DNA from: Spirochaetaceae bacterium
GTDB taxonomy: Bacteria > Spirochaetota > Spirochaetia > Treponematales > Breznakiellaceae
Reading direction: 5' to 3'
NCBI GenBank assembly: GCA_031288215.1
Contig: JAITRV010000160.1
Coordinates: 1-16,669, forward strand
DNA length: 16,669 nt
In this document: positions 15,714 to 16,669 of the stretch, one piece after another
Numbering within the stretch: the stretch's first letter is position 1
Layout of the letters: each line of letters begins with the position of its first letter
The notes under the pieces: generated by a model
The model's input: the letters and a program-made list of their open reading frames with translations, nothing else
The model's database searches: none
Told to the model about the DNA's origin: nothing
Translations under genes and position numbers: made by a program

Positions 15714-16629
15714 GGCAGATCTCCCGGATGAGATTTTCCCCCGATGCGCGGGGGTCCCGCAATCGAAGCCGGTGTTCCAGCACCGGAGCGGCCAGGGCGG
15801 CGAGGTCTTCATCGGTCACGTAGCCGCGGCCCTTCACCAGGGCCCGGGCCTTGGCCGCCTCCAGGAAGTGAAGGGCCGCCCGGGGAGAGGCCCCCAGGAT
15901 CAGGCCCCGGTGGGTCCGGGTGTCCCGGATGATGTCGGCCACGGCCTCCTTCAGGGCGCCGTGGCAGAAAAGCTCCGCCGCCGCCTTCCGCAGTTCCAGG
16001 AATTCCCCCCGGGAGATCACCGGCTCCAGTTCCTTCAAGGCCCCTTCGGCGGGATTATCCTCCAGGATGGACAGTTCCGTATCCCGGTCGGGATACCCCA
16101 GGGAGAGGCGCATCATAAAGCGGTCCAACTGGGCCGCGGGCAGGGGGAAGGTCCCCTCGCTCTCAATGGGGTTCTGGGTGGCGATGACGAAGAAGGGTTC
16201 CGGGGGATAATGGGTCGCGGCGCCGATGGTTACCTGCCGTTCCGCCATCACCTCCAGCAGGGCGGACTGGACCTTGGGGGTGGTCCGGTTGATCTCGTCG
16301 GCCAAAACGATATTGGCCAAAACCGGGCCGGGCACAAACCGGAAGGACCGGCTTTCGGGATCAAACACGTCCACCCCGGTAATATCATAGGGGAGGAGGT
16401 CCGGGGTAAACTGGATCCGTTTAAAGAGGAGGGGCCCGCCGTCATCGGCGGCGATGAGGCGGGCAAAGGTTTTGGCGACGGTGGTTTTTCCCAGGCCGGG
16501 GTTGTCCTCAATGAGGACATGGCCCCCCGCCAGGACGCTTGCGGTAAAAAGCTCCAGAAACTCCCGCTTCCCCCGGATGATCCGGGCCGCCCCGTTGATA
16601 AGGGTTTCCGCCGCCGTGCTGCTACTCAT
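15682..16629 (-). CDS. MoxR family AAA+ ATPase
   Basis: This 315-residue ATPase has Walker A EDNPGLGKTT at 41-50, Walker B IVLADEINR at 107-115 and sensor ATQNPIESEGTFPLP at 150-164. AQLDRFMMRL follows at 166-175, and a C-terminal lid domain lies at about 190-315. MoxR proteins act as chaperone-like remodelers for maturing enzymes or envelope complexes, usually encoded beside DUF58 and vWA or transglutaminase proteins. It is the first gene of the operon here, and the DUF58 gene starts inside its 3' end. The ATG at 16629 has no Shine-Dalgarno sequence in the preceding bases, which read AACTTACCCT. A -10-like box lies six bases before the ATG, so a leaderless message is possible. Only 40 bases of upstream DNA are in the window. 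Confidence 0.94.
   Translation of the reverse strand: MSSSTAAETLINGAARIIRGKREFLELFTASVLAGGHVLIEDNPGLGKTTVAKTFARLIAADDGGPLLFKRIQFTPDLLPYDITGVDVFDPESRSFRFVPGPVLANIVLADEINRTTPKVQSALLEVMAERQVTIGAATHYPPEPFFVIATQNPIESEGTFPLPAAQLDRFMMRLSLGYPDRDTELSILEDNPAEGALKELEPVISRGEFLELRKAAAELFCHGALKEAVADIIRDTRTHRGLILGASPRAALHFLEAAKARALVKGRGYVTDEDLAALAAPVLEHRLRLRDPRASGENLIREICLARIGALRTI
15721..15725 (-). promoter_or_regulatory. ribosome binding site that fixes the DUF58 start
   Basis: GGGAG at 15725-15721, inside the moxR coding region, lies seven bases before the TTG at 15713-15711. No other in-frame start near the moxR stop has a comparable site. This supports translational coupling by overlap. Confidence 0.6.
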
Positions 16630-16635
16630 AGGGTA

Positions 16636-16665
16636 AGTTTAGCATGGGGAAGGGGTAATGAGCAA
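16636..16665 (-). promoter_or_regulatory. weak candidate promoter of the moxR operon
   Basis: Reading leftwards, TTGCTC (16665-16660, 3 of 6) and TAAACT (16641-16636, 4 of 6) are 18 bases apart. The -10 box ends six bases before the moxR ATG, so transcription would begin at or next to the start codon. The match is weak and the window ends just beyond it. Confidence 0.3.
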
Positions 16666-16669
16666 TGCA

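Overview
The window is a gene-dense, mostly very GC-rich stretch of bacterial chromosome. One hand-counted 60-base line, 7021-7080, is 75% G+C. Most likely it comes from a spirochaete of the Treponema type. This rests on gene order (def, fmt, then a membrane-anchored PASTA protein with no kinase), on a MoxR/DUF58/transglutaminase cluster, and on recalled protein style. It is an inference, because no ribosomal RNA or other phylogenetic marker is present. I see no tRNA, rRNA, CRISPR array or insertion sequence.

Left block (1-2869). A truncated minus-strand gene start lies at the left edge. It diverges from a plus-strand operon: def (peptide deformylase), fmt (methionyl-tRNA formyltransferase) and a single-pass protein with three PASTA domains. 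Def and Fmt act at the two ends of the formyl-methionine cycle. The PASTA protein probably acts at the cell wall. The def promoter sits so close to the ATG that the message should be almost leaderless.

Middle block (2951-10149, all minus strand). In order of transcription these are an uncharacterised 287-residue protein, rmuC, a long-chain acyl-CoA synthetase, and a large type III-like adenine methyltransferase that converges on the PASTA gene. The methyltransferase has no restriction subunit beside it and its centre is far more AT-rich than its ends. The 287-residue gene is also AT-shifted and has its own promoter. Both look acquired or recombined.

Right block (10268-16629, minus strand). 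This is a tightly overlapping operon: a MoxR AAA+ ATPase, a DUF58 protein, and a 1397-residue protein that joins a TgpA-type membrane transglutaminase to a large TPR domain. MoxR and DUF58 proteins commonly act as a chaperone and adaptor for envelope complexes. The fused TgpA-TPR protein is probably their envelope partner.

The most unusual feature is a scatter of short tandem repeats with unit lengths divisible by three. They sit in frame inside the linkers of otherwise ordinary genes: 18 bp in fmt, 15 bp and 21 bp in tgpA-TPR, and a decayed 18-bp pair in the DUF58 gene. A related-looking 15-bp repeat lies between fmt and the PASTA gene.
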